Shown here piece by piece: positions 34,018 to 45,839 of a DNA stretch of 47,057 nt. The stretch's first letter is position 1; the number at the start of each line of letters is the position of its first letter. Where the stretch lies: assembly GCA_036897485.1 (NCBI GenBank), contig JAYMTF010000183.1, forward strand, positions 1 to 47,057, read 5' to 3'. The DNA is from Pelargonium nanum (taxonomy: Eukaryota > Streptophyta > Magnoliopsida > Geraniales > Geraniaceae). A program made the translations under genes and the position numbers. The notes under the pieces are model-generated. The model was not told where the DNA came from. It ran no database searches and was given only the letters and a program-made list of their open reading frames with translations.

Positions 34018-37000
34018 ATGAAGGGAGGGAGAGATGAGGAGAAGGTGATTAGTCCCATGTTTCCTAGGCTTCATGTGAATGATACAGAGAGAGGAGGGCC
34101 AAGGGCACCTCCTAGGAACAAGATGGCTCTCTATGAACAGCTTAGCATTCCTTCACAACGGTTCGGGTCTGGATCAGCTTCCACGTTGCCTCGTCCACCC
34201 AGCAATGGCACTGGCCTGGTTCCTTCAACATCATCTTCAACACATGTGAGTTCAAGAATCTGTGGGCTTTTGCCATTTTGTTAGGGTTTCACGTGCATAA
34301 TTAGGATATTTTGCATTCACAATTTCACATCACTTACCGGGATAAGATTAGGAGTAAGGTTATTAGAGCAGAATGAGGTAAATCTGTGCAAAGTTGTTTG
34401 GACATGAGCAGTGTCGGGAGATTAGTGACCCTGGTAAGGAAAGGTGAGAGAATTCAGTTAGAAGAAACTAAAAGCCTAGGGGTAAGCCTAAGTTAACATG
34501 GAAAGAAATAGTAAAGACAAACATGATAACGCTTTGCTTAACATAGGAGATGACGTTAGATAAAATGGAGTTGAGGAGGAGAACACAAGTAGAAGACTCC
34601 CCTAGTTTGCTTAAGGATTCATGTAGTTGACCCCAATATTGTTCGGGAATGGCTTGGATATTGTTTTATTCCCTTTAGTATTGGGTTATGGGTTTGTTAT
34701 TACACGGTGCATCTTATGAGTATAGGGAGATCAGTGACCAAATAAGGAGAGGTAACAATTCGGCTAGAAGAATATGAAAGGGTAGGGGTAGGAGGCCTAA
34801 GTTAACATGGAAAAAAATAGTGAGGACGTACATGATAACGCTAAGGTTAATAGAGTAGATAACTTTAGATAGAATGGAGCGGAGGAGGAGAATATGAGTA
34901 GAGGATTCCCAAGAGTTTTGGTTTAGGATTCATGCAACTGACCCCAACATTTTTTGGGAAATGGCTTGGATGTTGTTGTATGTGCTTTAGTTTGGAATTA
35001 TGGGTTTGTTATTTCATGATGCATCTTATGATATAATGATCTTGTTATTTTTGGGAGGATCAATGTCTCTTAGAAGCCATACTTGGCAAAATTTGCATTC
35101 ACGTACCCTTTTAGATGGAAACTATAGTAACACTAGGAAGGTTGAGATTATCAGTTAGGTTATTCGAGCAAGAGTTGGGGTAGCTTCAATTGAAGATTAG
35201 ATGAAGGAAAGCCGTTTAAAGTGGTTTGAACAGGAGCAGTGTAGGGAGATTAGTGACCCGGGTAAGGAAATTTGAGAGAGATTTGTTAGAAGAAACTAAC
35301 AGGGTAGAGGTAGATCTAAATTAACACGGAAAGAAATAGTATGGAGTAGACCTGGTAATTTGGGTCGCGGGACATAAACAGGCCAAGTCAACAAACTCAC
35401 GCGTTCATATTTTGCAACTTTTTTATCGTACCTAGCCTTTTTTACCAAGTGAGGAGACACGTTAGCACTGATGAACGTTTGAGCCCGCAGTCTGCATTGC
35501 CAAGTATAGTCGGGCCATACATGATAGCACTTAGCTTAGAGGATTCCAAGAGTTGTGTTAAAGGATTCATGTAGTCGATCCCAACATTGTTTTGGAAATA
35601 GCTTGACTGTTTTTTATGCTCTTTAATTTGGAATAATTGGTTTGCTATTGCAAGGTGGATCTTATGAATTTACCAATCTTGTTATTTGGTTTGGGAGGAT
35701 CGATGTCTCTTATCATAAATGAGTTGATTTATGGATTGGAGTAGTTTTGGATATCGTTAATTTGGCTATTTGAAGTCTAAGAATAGCATATTTCGGAAGT
35801 GTCAGTTCCATGTACCAATATAGATTCCATAGAAAAATGGCTATACTTCATGCGTGTGTCAATTGCTTTACTTTTGTGCTACTTTTATGTTGTTTTGGGC
35901 TGAAATGAGTTGCTAAAAAATTGCAGGGTGGTTGCCGGGAAAGAAGTCCATTCACCCCATTCTGCAACTCTCCAGCGCCTTCTCATTCGACAGAGAAGCT
36001 CCATTCTTATTCTTCGTCCGGGGCTAACTTGAACAGCAAGATAGCGAGTCACGATTCCAAGAAACCAACAGACTATCCAAAAAGTTTAAATGCCACGAGG
36101 CCATTGCAACTGATTTCCAAAGGCCATTCATTTCAACCCCCGAATTTTTCCAACTTTAGGAATTCTTCCCTTAAGAAGCATGGCGGAGAGGATGTTGTTA
36201 CAGCTCCTACATTTGCTCGGTCTGGTGTAGCTTCACATTGTACTAATAGCACTCAGCACGGGAAAGATCGGGAACAACAATTCCCTCTTTTTTGCACGAG
36301 CTCTTCGGTGCAACTTCAGGATGCAGGAAAACATTTGAAAGGAACTGGAGAGAGCCCTAAAGTGTGCCAGACCCGGCAAGACCCTCTTGAAAGGTCTGGT
36401 TCCTTAATTGGAGATAAGGTTTTGGTGGATTCGTCTCCAACCTTTTCAACTAAAGATAGGAGTCCCGGTTCATTGAAGCGAGCACATGGATCTTCGGATC
36501 CAAAACATAGAAGCTTAGTACTGGAAACTATAAACAAACGACATGGAACTGATGCACGTTTGTTTCAAGAGTCTGTGGAACTGAGAGATAAAACGAACAT
36601 TTTGGAGGTTTCCCTGAAAGGTATGGTGAGGGAAAATGCTTCGAAGGTGGTAAGTGAGACGTGCTCAAGGCCGTCAGTTGGAGGAAATACGGGTCAGAAC
36701 AGGCTTGTAAATGGCACTGAGTGTCGCGAAGACAAGAAATGTGGATCTGTACAAGGTAGAGAGACGGGAAAAGATAACGATATCTCGGATTCTTCGATGG
36801 TGGACTCGGTATCTGTTTTGGATATATCTCCTGATGATGTCGTGGGAGTTATAGGAGAGAAACATTTTTGGAAAGCCCGAAGGGCTATTGTCAAGTAAGT
36901 TTCTCTTTCTTGTGGTTGCTTTTTACATTTTCTGCAACTTACTAGCACAAAAATCATAGGATCCACTCATTAAACAGATTGCATAAATCTTGTAATATTC

Positions 37001-38525
37001 TATGTGAACATTGCATCATATTAGTCCTCATTTTCGTTCTACAAAACGTGCAAGTTTTGGAAATAATCTGCAAACAAATGTGTTCTTGCCCGTGGTTTGT
37101 TACCTTTTCATGCTTAGATTACAAATATTAAAGGATCAGAAGCTTTGTGCCCCGGTTGCTTTAGTCCTTTTTCTCGTACATTTCAATGCTTTCGTGCAAC
37201 ATCTTAGTAGCGTTCGAATTAGATTTTTCGTTTGCGAATGAGAATCAAGAATGGGAATGGGAATCCAAACGCTACCTTAGATCTTAGGAAGACATCCAAC
37301 TTTTTATTTGCTGATATCGAGTTCCTTTCTTGATTACGTATTTAGCTAATGCATGATCTGACTTATGCGTATAATTTTTTCAGCCAACAAAGAGTTTTTG
37401 CAGTGCAAGTCTTTGAGTTGCACAGACTAGTAAAGGTAAGCTGCTAGTTGCTTTGCTCAATCTGTGCATTTTCCTGCAACGATGCATGAGTTCTTGACTT
37501 CTCGGTTTCTCTTAACATCGAAACAGGTTCAAAAATTGATCGCAGGGTCGCCAAACTTACTGCTCGAAGATAGCCTATCTTTGGGGAAGCCTTCCACGAA
37601 AGGATCTCTAGCGAAGAAGTTGTCCTCTGAATCCGTCTTAGAACCTTCTCCCGTTTTTGCCAAACCGAGAAACGACTCTCAGAAGCCTAATGCTGAAACT
37701 GAATGTAGGAGCGAGAGTGCATTTGCGAAGATCCCGCTTCCTCCTGTCAACGAGGATATCAGTAAAGGGCTTGCCCGGTCCTTTTACACGCCTTACTCGG
37801 GAACTCAACCAGTACCAGTACCACCTCCTCCGCCGCCTCTTACTCCCAATGCCAAGCCATCTCCATGGTATATCCACCCGCCGCCAGGAAACCAATGGCT
37901 AGTTCCCATAATGTCCCCTTCTGAGGGATTCGTATACAAGCCCTACACTGGAGCAGCCCCTCCGAACCCTAGCTTCATGACCCCGCTCTACGGGAACTAT
38001 GATCCCATGAACCCAACTGCAAGAAATGGCGAGTTCTTGAACCCGGGTTATGGTGGGATTGGAATTCTCCCCGGCGCTTCTCCTATGAATCCGGCCTACT
38101 TCCCGCCATATGGCATGCACGTCCTGAACCCGTCCGCCTCTGGTTCAGCTGTTGAACAGGTGATCAGCCCCTTCGCTAAGGCGCAATCCGGGCACGAAAA
38201 TGAAAATCAGCTGCCAAATGTGCACATCAACTCATGCAACATGTCAAGCCAGATGAGCCGGGCAGTTTCTTGCAGCGCAAGGAAGCGAGCATCAAAGGAA
38301 AGTGAAGTGCAAGGTAGCACAGCAAGTAGTCCTTCTTTGAGGGTCAATGGGGAAGAGCTCCCTCTCTTTCCCATGGAGTCTGATCTGAATGCTGAGCCTC
38401 CTCCGGCCAGTGAGCCGCCACAGGCGAGGGTGATTAAGGTTGTTCCTCACAATCCCAGGTCAGCAAACGAATCTGCCGCTCGTATTTTTCAGTTTATACA
38501 AGAAGCAAGGAAACAATTTGATTAG
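34018..38525 (+). CDS. EARLY FLOWERING 3-like protein, four coding exons
   Basis: Nuclear scaffold related to ELF3 of the circadian evening complex (ELF3-ELF4-LUX), which represses growth and clock genes. Exons: 34018-34245, 35927-36894, 37384-37435, 37527-38525; 2247 nt, 748 residues. The N-terminal block is nearly identical to ELF3, with KGGRDEEK and [20 protein letters not shown] (residues 2-50). The middle block at about 362-430 carries [15 protein letters not shown] and [19 protein letters not shown] proline run lies near 510-525, and [11 protein letters not shown] near 542-552. The C-terminal VIKVVPHN...[11 protein letters not shown] block (717-748) is intact. No polyglutamine tract is present, unlike Arabidopsis ELF3. 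Synteny points to the At3g21320-type relative, although the N-terminal block alone cannot separate the two. The ATG begins the conserved block, so the start is secure. Confidence 0.92.
34340..35670 (+). repeat. Three decayed LINE reverse-transcriptase tails in intron 1 of the ELF3-like gene
   Basis: Copies at about 34340-34720, 34721-35035 and 35140-35670 repeat the same order of words: GAGATTAGTGACC, AAGTTAACATGGAAA, ACATGATAAC, ATTCATG.A and TGACCCCAACATT. Conceptual plus-strand reading gives stop-riddled fragments such as RVGVASIED...MKESRLKWF and [16 protein letters not shown]. These match the C-terminal end of plant L1-type LINE ORF2. Each copy also carries the same downstream word (GGTTTGTTATT...CATCTTATGA), so this looks like local triplication rather than three insertions. 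Confidence 0.65.
35353..35522. mobile_element. hAT-like element nested in the third LINE remnant
   Basis: TAGACCTGGTAATTTGGGTC at the left and CATTGCCAAGTATAG at the right are imperfect inverted ends. The LINE-derived words GAAATAGT and ACATGATAGCAC, adjacent in the other copies, are split by this segment. The target duplication is not clear. Confidence 0.45.
37205..37277. mobile_element. Tourist-like MITE, short, intron 2 of the ELF3-like gene
   Basis: A compact copy ending in AATCCAAACGCTACC, followed by TTA. Its left end, CGTTCGAATTAGA, is degenerate. About 73 bp. Confidence 0.5.
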
Positions 38526-39559
38526 TGTCTGATATAGTAAACTTGTGTATCTAATGAGTTGTAACAAGCAAAAGAGTGTCTAATGTCCCTGCATTTGTGA
38601 ATATAGTTCAAAAGTGCACCATCACTTTGTTGTTACTTGTTACTTACCTCCATATATGTATTATCAAAGGTAAAAATACAAGTTGCTATGTTTTTACACA
38701 TTTTTAGGGTTTTTGTTTGCTTGGATCACACTCTAACTCATGATTTAAAAATCGGACTAACTCGACCAGTTCAATAAGGAGTTGCCCACAAACATGACTA
38801 CCAAATTAATTTCAAACCCTATGTCGTGCATCTTGCTCTCTCTCCTCTGGAAGCTCAAATAAACTGCTCAAACTCAAATTTGTTCATTTTTGGCACCGGC
38901 CCATTTGGCCCTCGTCCCATATTGCCAGGTATACTCAAAATCAGTGTTGGCTTGATTGGTCGACCTGAGAATCAAGTCAACTAAGGGTATGCATCATTTT
39001 GAATCGGGATCCGACTGAATGATTTGAAAATAACCGGGCGGTTCTTTATCTTTCCGGACCCAATCATGCATACCCCGAAATCAACATACCTATTCCACTT
39101 TTAAAACATTGCATACCAGACAGTGCATTGATTCAGGCTGTTCACCTTATCAGAACTCAAAACAATCTCTATTTATAGCTTGTCATTATCAGAACTACAA
39201 ATGTGAATCCAATAGTAGCTTACAAATTTTTGGCCCATAGAGGCAACAACTAAGCCTATCATCTAAATTCTCAAAACTAGCACAAATTCATTATCAAAAT
39301 ACAAAAGTGAGTCCTTGTTTTTATCTGCTCTATACAAACATTTTTTGAGGCCAAAAGCTGCTTGATTGCATGCACATTGCAATACCAGCACTTGCAGACT
39401 TCTGATAATGTTTTCTCTTCCAAACCTACTAAACTTAACCGGCAAGAGCGAAAATCACAGCGGTAACACGAGAAGACTAGGCCTTGCATTGACTAGTTTT
39501 CTCGGCCAACCTGGAAAACGTCGCTGCTCTGAGGGGCATACGAACCTCGGAAAAAACTA
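38526..39559. other. Convergent spacer between the ELF3-like gene and the methyltransferase
   Basis: No gene seen. It holds both 3' flanks. The middle (38740-39070) carries degenerate words such as ACTCGACCAGTTCAATAAGG and TTGATTGGTCGACCTGAG, resembling a decayed MITE. Confidence 0.4.
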
Positions 39560-42500
39560 TCAGCAGAGCTCTAACAAGCAAACACATTCAATATGTGGAG
39601 TGTGAGGGAACATGTCGACTGGCTGTAAGCTTTTCAGTTTGTAGCATCCTTCGATATTTTGCTCGGCCTGCATCAAGATAGTTTTCATAAGTGAAGATGG
39701 TGGAAAACAGAAGGAAACCGGAATTTCATTTTCGGTTTGATGCATACCACGCCATGACAAAGGTAATCAAGGTCACGTGCACATGTCGCGGGATTGCATG
39801 ATACATAAACAATCCGCGGGGCCTTGAGCTTTAGCAAATATTTGATCAACTTCATGTGCAGTCCTGGACGATTCGGATCTGATGTTTGACACGCACAAAA
39901 AAAGTGCATAGATTCAACGGGTTTTCTCCATAAGGATACACATAAAAAACAGTTTCTCGTGTTATTTCAGCACAGCATTTTGATATCAATCCACCATTTC
40001 ATGTTTAATAATTATTCCCACCAAACAAAATAAGTAGAAGAAATGCATAAATATGTCGTGGGACACATTTCGAGCCATATAAACGTTTCAAAAGCACCAC
40101 ACAATCTTCTATTGTGATATATGCCGAAGAAAAGGAACATATTTTCATTGAGACTCTTTATACAACAGTATAACATATATTTGTAAAGCATGCTAAAGTA
40201 ACTGATTATACCCTACAAGGCTGTTCTAACAGAGAAAGATAGGCTACAACAAAAACAGGTCCAACAAACACTATGGAAAAGGCTCGTAAAATCAATTTAA
40301 CAATGGATGTTTTAAAAAAGGAAATAAAAGGGGCAAGAGGGACAAAGGATTCAAGATTGAGTGAGAAGAGACAAACATGACTGGAAAAAGAAAAAGAATT
40401 TACTGCCTGAGCTGTAAAGATACTCGTAGAAACATGTTTTGGGTAAAGCTGGCAGTTTGCATTTCGGATCAAGTTTTCCAGTTCGGTTCGGAAAGACCTA
40501 ACCCAACCCCGAGCCGCAAGAGGTGTGGGATTTACCTATAAAATGTGTGGATTTGCATGGCCCAACCCACATTTATATTGGCAAACCCAACCCGAAATTA
40601 ATCGGGCCTATTTTATGTGACCCAAATCCGCGAAAAAATAGGTCGGATAGCGGGTGCGTTTGAGTTTAGATCTAAATTGACAACTCTAGTCGACAACTAT
40701 TTTGGATATTATGATCAAATTCAAGTTCTTAAGATAAACAAAAGATTCAATAAGAAGATTACCTATGATGACTATGTCGGGCTTAGGAAAGTCACTGCCA
40801 AATTTTTCATCAATTTTATTAAGATCGCCTTGAACAAATGTGGCATTAGAGATTCCATTTAGCTCGGCATTCAGGCAAGCATCGGCAATGGCCTGTGGAA
40901 CTACTTCATAGCCATAAACGTGCTTGACCCTGAAAAAGATAAACCCAAAAGAGGCAAATATGATGTTAGATTGGTAATATCTTAAACGCGGAATCAAATA
41001 AATGGAGATGTACCTTTTGGCAAGCGTCAAACCTATGGTGCCGGTTCCACAAAATAGGTCAAGAACAATTTCCGAGCCATCTCCTTTGAGACTAGCATAA
41101 TCTCCTACAAGTTTATACAGAACCTCGGCCTGAACAGTGTAAATTGCGGTATAAATCCTCTGTAGTTATCGGAAATCTTAACCAAAAGATTGATGACTAG
41201 AGTTGTCAATTCGGGTTTTGGGTTGAAAAGACCTGATCCAAACCCGACCCACATGGAAATTCGGGTTCATGCGGGTTTCGGGTCAAGGATTTTACATAGA
41301 AAATGTGTGGGCTGCTATACTCGATCCTCACTTTTACTGGACAAACCCGACCTGACCCGAAAACTAATTGGGCCTATGTGGGTTGGATTTCAAGTGCTTG
41401 GGATTTAGGCCCAAATTAGCAGTTCTTGGTACAAGTATGGAAACAAGCATGGGTTGACAGCATATCAAATTTATGTATCCTAGCTTACCTGATGTGAATT
41501 TGTCTGGAAGAACGAGTTGGCCGAAATCTGAAAAGTAAGGCCTCTCAAGGTCTCCATGATAGCAGATTTACCGTACAAAGTGTATTCCTTCTCCCCAATG
41601 GACGTGTTTCCGGTTGATGTATTTACATTATTCACGATGCTTGCCTATTAGACATCAGAATACAATTTATTCACGATGATAAACAATTGGAAATGACAAC
41701 AAAAACGGCAACATCAACAACGACAACAGCACGAACCACTTCAGGAATGGCAGAGATTTTCTCAACAAGGGGCTGCAGCAGCTCTGGCTTGTAAGATGAG
41801 GTCACAAAATTAACCATAAGTTCAGGATGACCAGTTGTTGCATCCCTGAAATGAAACATGAAAAATAACTGACTTTGAAGGTAGTGAAGATGAAGTTAAC
41901 TGAATTTTGGTTGTTGTCGAAGTTTTGGAAATTAAGATAGGATACTATATGTTAAAGTAACTATATGACTGGAAGGTTCAAGAAGAAACAAAAGCTGTGA
42001 AAACATGCATGTACATATACATGATGAGTGTTCCTCAATCCATAGCAACACCATACTCATGAATTAAGACCTATTCCACAAATAAAGTTATCACAAATTT
42101 AAATCCCACATCATATCATCTAAAAAGGTAAAGTGAAGTACTCCCTCATCCCAAAATGAGTGTCCTCTCTCTTTCTAGGAAGATAGTTATGTCTGAATTA
42201 CCAATAAAATCCTTATAACAAGTTAATTAGTATCCTTTATGTTTATTACAACACATGTCCATGAGTATACAAGAGGATATATACTAGACCAACTACCTTT
42301 TCCTTAATTTTTCTCAAAAAGGAAAATAAACACTAATTTTTGGACGGAAGTAATGTTTTTGGTACAAGTACCTTGACAAAACAAGACAAACTGAAGTACA
42401 AGTACCTTCCACTTCTAAGCACTAGATGCTTAAAAAATCCTTCATGGGTGTAGACATCATAAGGAGAAAGTTTCAACTGTGGATCTCTCCAACAGTCTTG

Positions 42501-45500
42501 GACAACTGAAAGAACCTATAAAACAGAACATGCATGTAAGCAAAGTAGATTAGAGCTTTCAAATATGCATTGAACACCAAGAAAAGCAGCCCAGTGCCTG
42601 ATGCTCCCACCTTTGTGGGGTATGGGGAAGGTCATGCAACTAAAATATGCAGCCAATAATAATTCAAGTAAAATAACTAAAGTAGCGCTTGGATTAGAAT
42701 TTTTGTTCAGGAATGGGAATAAGATTGAAATCCATCATGTTTGTATTAGAACTTTTTGGTCATGAGAATGACATTGGAGTGAGGAAAAGAATCTCATAGT
42801 ACACTAAGAAAATATGTAGAACATAGTATAACTTATTAAATAAGATAAGCAAAATAAAGATCCTTATGGTCATAGCGCTTGTGAGTTATGGTCCCTACAA
42901 CAACAAGCACAAGTAAAGCTCTTCGGCTTAGAACTTGTTTCAAAATACTACTTCCTCTATCTCATAATAAGTGTTACTTTCTCTATAAAAAAAAAATATT
43001 GTCTCAAAATCTCACTTTGCTTTTTTGGTTAGTTTGTTATGCATGAGTAACCACCAACATCTCTAAGATAAGTTAGTTAGAACCCTTGAGTTTGTTACAA
43101 TAAGAACACATGGGAATATAAAGAGGAAGTAGTAATCTTAACTATCTTATCCTTAATCTTTACAAAAATGGGAAAATGGACACTCATTTTGGAACAAAGG
43201 GAGTATACTTGGCGAAGTAGAAAAATCTTAACTGTATTGCGAGGGATCTTCCTTAGTAATTAAAACTCTTTCCTTCAGATAAAGACTAAAGAATAGACAG
43301 CTCTTACTCTTTGACTTTGGATGCATCACATATTTCTAAAGGTCACTGGTATGATGTTAATTCTCGACTCAAAGTTAAAAATGATGGCGATCTTATGTCC
43401 TCCAATGAAGAGCATTTGAGAATTTACCAAGTTATAAGCAAACGAAGACTTTTGAATCCACTCCTAAAGTAACAATGGTGGTGAACATTTAGACGACGGT
43501 TTTTCATATACAGATATAACTTTATGTGTTGGGTCCCACGCAACATGAGTTTTTACTCCTAAACCCTACATTGAACAACCCTGTTGATGCAAAAGCTAAT
43601 TTTAAGCATCTTCTTTACATACGAAATACGCAGGTCTTCAATAATCAAAATGAAAAGCAACTTACCATATTGGCGGCCTCACTTTGTAATAAACACTTGT
43701 CCACATTCAGAACTTTATCAAAAAAGCCAGGAGCGTGCAGTCCCAACGCATAGTTATCGGTACCAACGAACTTCTCTTGTAACCTCTCTTTAGGCAACCA
43801 TCTTTTACTACCAAATGAAAACTCCATCTGCAGAAGCAACAAACTAGCAGCTAAGAACTTCTCTCATTTCAATCAATTTAGTTACATCACTTGGATAACA
43901 TAATGCATCGAGTTATGCAAAGTTTGCATTCCAGCACTGACCTTGTTTCTATAATTAAACTGTATATCACAAGGAACAATGGGCTTCATGATGCTAGCAA
44001 ACTCCGGATCTTTATCAGTGAACTTCCCAACATGTATTACCAACTCCCGAACTTGTTGTTCCTTAGCCCTAACCTGAGCCTCATACGATAAGCTTTGTGT
44101 CTTGCAACCTCCGCAATCCCTAGCATATTTACATGGCGCCTCCACGGAGTTAAAATGAGGAGATAGTGTCTCCACCTTAGCCACCTTCATGTTATACAAG
44201 GAAAATCAACATCACAAATCCCTGAATAGATAGCTATATACTGCCTGTAAATCATAACATACAACAAAACTATGAAAACTACGAAGTATTAAAAAGCCGA
44301 AGCATCAAGCATAAAAGCTCTACATATAACTCAGGCCAAAACTAAAATTTCATTTCTTTATCCTTCCCACCATTCTTCGGCAAGCACAAAACTCAACTAG
44401 AAACAGAAAGCAAAGTATCAGCTGTGAACCTTTTTCTAGCACCTAATAAAATATTACCTTTCTTATACTTCTCATTTTCTCACATTTTCTTATCAACCAA
44501 ACAAACCTAACATACTGGTATCAAACTAGAAAATCACCGAATTAGTACCGATATAGATATATATATGTATATAATGTATAACATCATAAACTTCTAGTAA
44601 AAAACATCATAAACCAGCTCAAAACTAAAATTTATTCACATCAGATTCATCACCAACACAGAACTCGACTAGAATCATAAAGCAATAACTATAATAGTCT
44701 TCACTCATTCTGTTTCCCTATCAAAGTAACGGCTTAAACTTAAAAAGACTCGATTTTGAACTTTTTCTCTAGCACCCAAAACATCGTAAACACGACCTAA
44801 CGCGTTATCCACGACAATGCCAACACGTTTGACACAACACCCCCCAACACACTTGGCACGACACTGCCCAACATGATTAGAAATCATGAATATAACCTAT
44901 TTAACATAACTATGCTAACTATCATACAAAAATCATTAGAACAATAACAATAGCTAGAGTTTGGGGGTTTAATTTACTATTGTTACCCTTAAGTATGTTG
45001 TTGGGCATGTCACAACAAAAATAATTGATAGTGCATGTCATGTGTGCGTGTTGAAGGTCGACTGAATGTTGCACAACCCAACACGAACAAGCCTCGTTTA
45101 GTAATTGTGTTGATCGGTTGAATACATACATGACATGTTTAACACAATAACTAAATGGGCCGTGTTGACACAACATGACACGAACACAACCCAACACGAT
45201 AGACACATTATTAGTATTAATTTGCAATTACACCTTTTAGGTGTGCGTGTTGGGCAACAAGCTAATTTCGAGTCGTGTGTAATACGAATGGCTAGCTCTA
45301 GTCGTTTCAGCACGAAAAGTCGGCTCTATCACACACAACTTAACTAAAATACTAAACCAACAAGCTACATTAGTCTTAAATCATTTTGTTCTCCAAAACA
45401 TCAGCACCCAACACACCATTCCCTTTCCTTTCCCTCCCATTTCCTCAAATTTTCTCAACAACCAAACAAAACCAAGCTACCAAACTAGAAAACCACAGAG

Positions 45501-45839
45501 AAAAAACCAAACCTCAGCGTAATTTCCTTTTTTGCGAGTGACGCGACCGATGAAGCGCTCGCCGGGAAGCGCGCCGTCGCACATGACAACGAACCCAGTT
45601 TCCGAAACCTTGCACACGCCCTTCCCTTTGAACGCCAAGCTCTCGCAGACCAATTCCAAGGTCTGGTTTTTCTTGGGAAAATATGAAGCTGGCTTGCTCT
45701 TGGGCTGCGCCGTTTGCGGAGGCGAGTCCTCGGCGGAGGAAGTGGCCATGGAAGCTACAGCAGAAGCGTATCGAAGCTTCCCGAACCATGGCCGAGAGAT
45801 TGTCAGGTGCCTGAAGCTGTGGCCATGAAGTGTCGCCAT
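39560..45839 (-). CDS. RumA/RlmD-type RNA (uracil-C5-)-methyltransferase, ten exons
   Basis: SAM-dependent enzyme predicted to make 5-methyluridine in rRNA or tRNA. Exons in coding order: 45839-45513, 44184-43942, 43827-43666, 42515-42406, 41845-41737, 41644-41489, 41129-41014, 40929-40763, 39878-39748, 39667-39560; 1629 nt, 542 residues. The N-terminus is Ser/Ala-rich with few acids, like an organelle transit peptide (inference). A TRAM-like segment follows at about 55-115. Four cysteines at 127, 133, 136 and 235 match the RumA iron-sulfur ligands (C-x5-C-x2-C...C). SAM motif [11 protein letters not shown], is at 393-402. DPNRPG (464-469) and [11 protein letters not shown], with nucleophile Cys491, complete the catalytic site. 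The closest remembered relative is At3g21300. The start at 45839 is chosen because the peptide from there is transit-like. An in-frame Met 31 codons upstream (45932) is possible. Introns carry Stowaway-, Tourist- and hAT-like elements. Confidence 0.88.
40446..40693. mobile_element. hAT-like element, intron 8 of the methyltransferase
   Basis: GCTGGCAGTTTGCATTTCGG at the left and TAAATTGACAACTCTA at the right are inverted versions of the TAGAGTTGTCAATT terminus. The interior has GAAAGACCTAACCCAACCC and GCAAGAGGTGTGGG, as in the copy at 465-852. Confidence 0.6.
41200..41422. mobile_element. hAT-like element, intron 6 of the methyltransferase
   Basis: TAGAGTTGTCAATTCGGGTT at the left faces AAATTAGCAGTTCTT at the right. 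The interior has TTGAAAAGACCTGATCCAAAC. This is the cleanest left end of the family in the window. Confidence 0.6.
42141..42350. mobile_element. Stowaway MITE, intron 4 of the methyltransferase
   Basis: CTCCCTCATCCCAAAATGAG at the left and CTAATTTTTGGACGGAAG at the right are inverted ends. TA flanks both sides (42139-42140 and 42351-42352). Length 210 bp. Confidence 0.8.
42684..42805. mobile_element. Tourist-like MITE, left part, intron 3 of the methyltransferase
   Basis: AGTAGCGCTTGGATTAGAAT after TAA matches the family's left end. GTTCAGGAATGGGAATAAGA and GGTCATGAGAATGACATTGG are family words. The right terminus is not recognisable. Confidence 0.5.
42951..43203. mobile_element. Stowaway MITE, intron 3 of the methyltransferase
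   Basis: CTTCCTCTATCTCATAATAAG at the left and CACTCATTTTGGAACAAAGGG at the right are inverted ends. TA flanks both sides (42949-42950 and 43204-43205). Length 253 bp. Confidence 0.75.
44765..45310. mobile_element. hAT-like element, CGTGTCGTGTT family, intron 1 of the methyltransferase
   Basis: GCCGTGTTGACACAACATGA, CACGAACACAACCCAACACG and GTGTGCGTGTTGGGCAACA belong to the family at 26700-27015. It occupies much of the 1.3-kb first intron. There is no coding content, and two overlapping copies are possible. Confidence 0.4.

Noticed and set aside
33568-34074. A 168-codon minus-strand open frame opposite the ELF3-like leader
   Set aside because: It is the complement of a duplicated T-rich leader and of the conserved ELF3-like first exon, and it has no recognisable domain.
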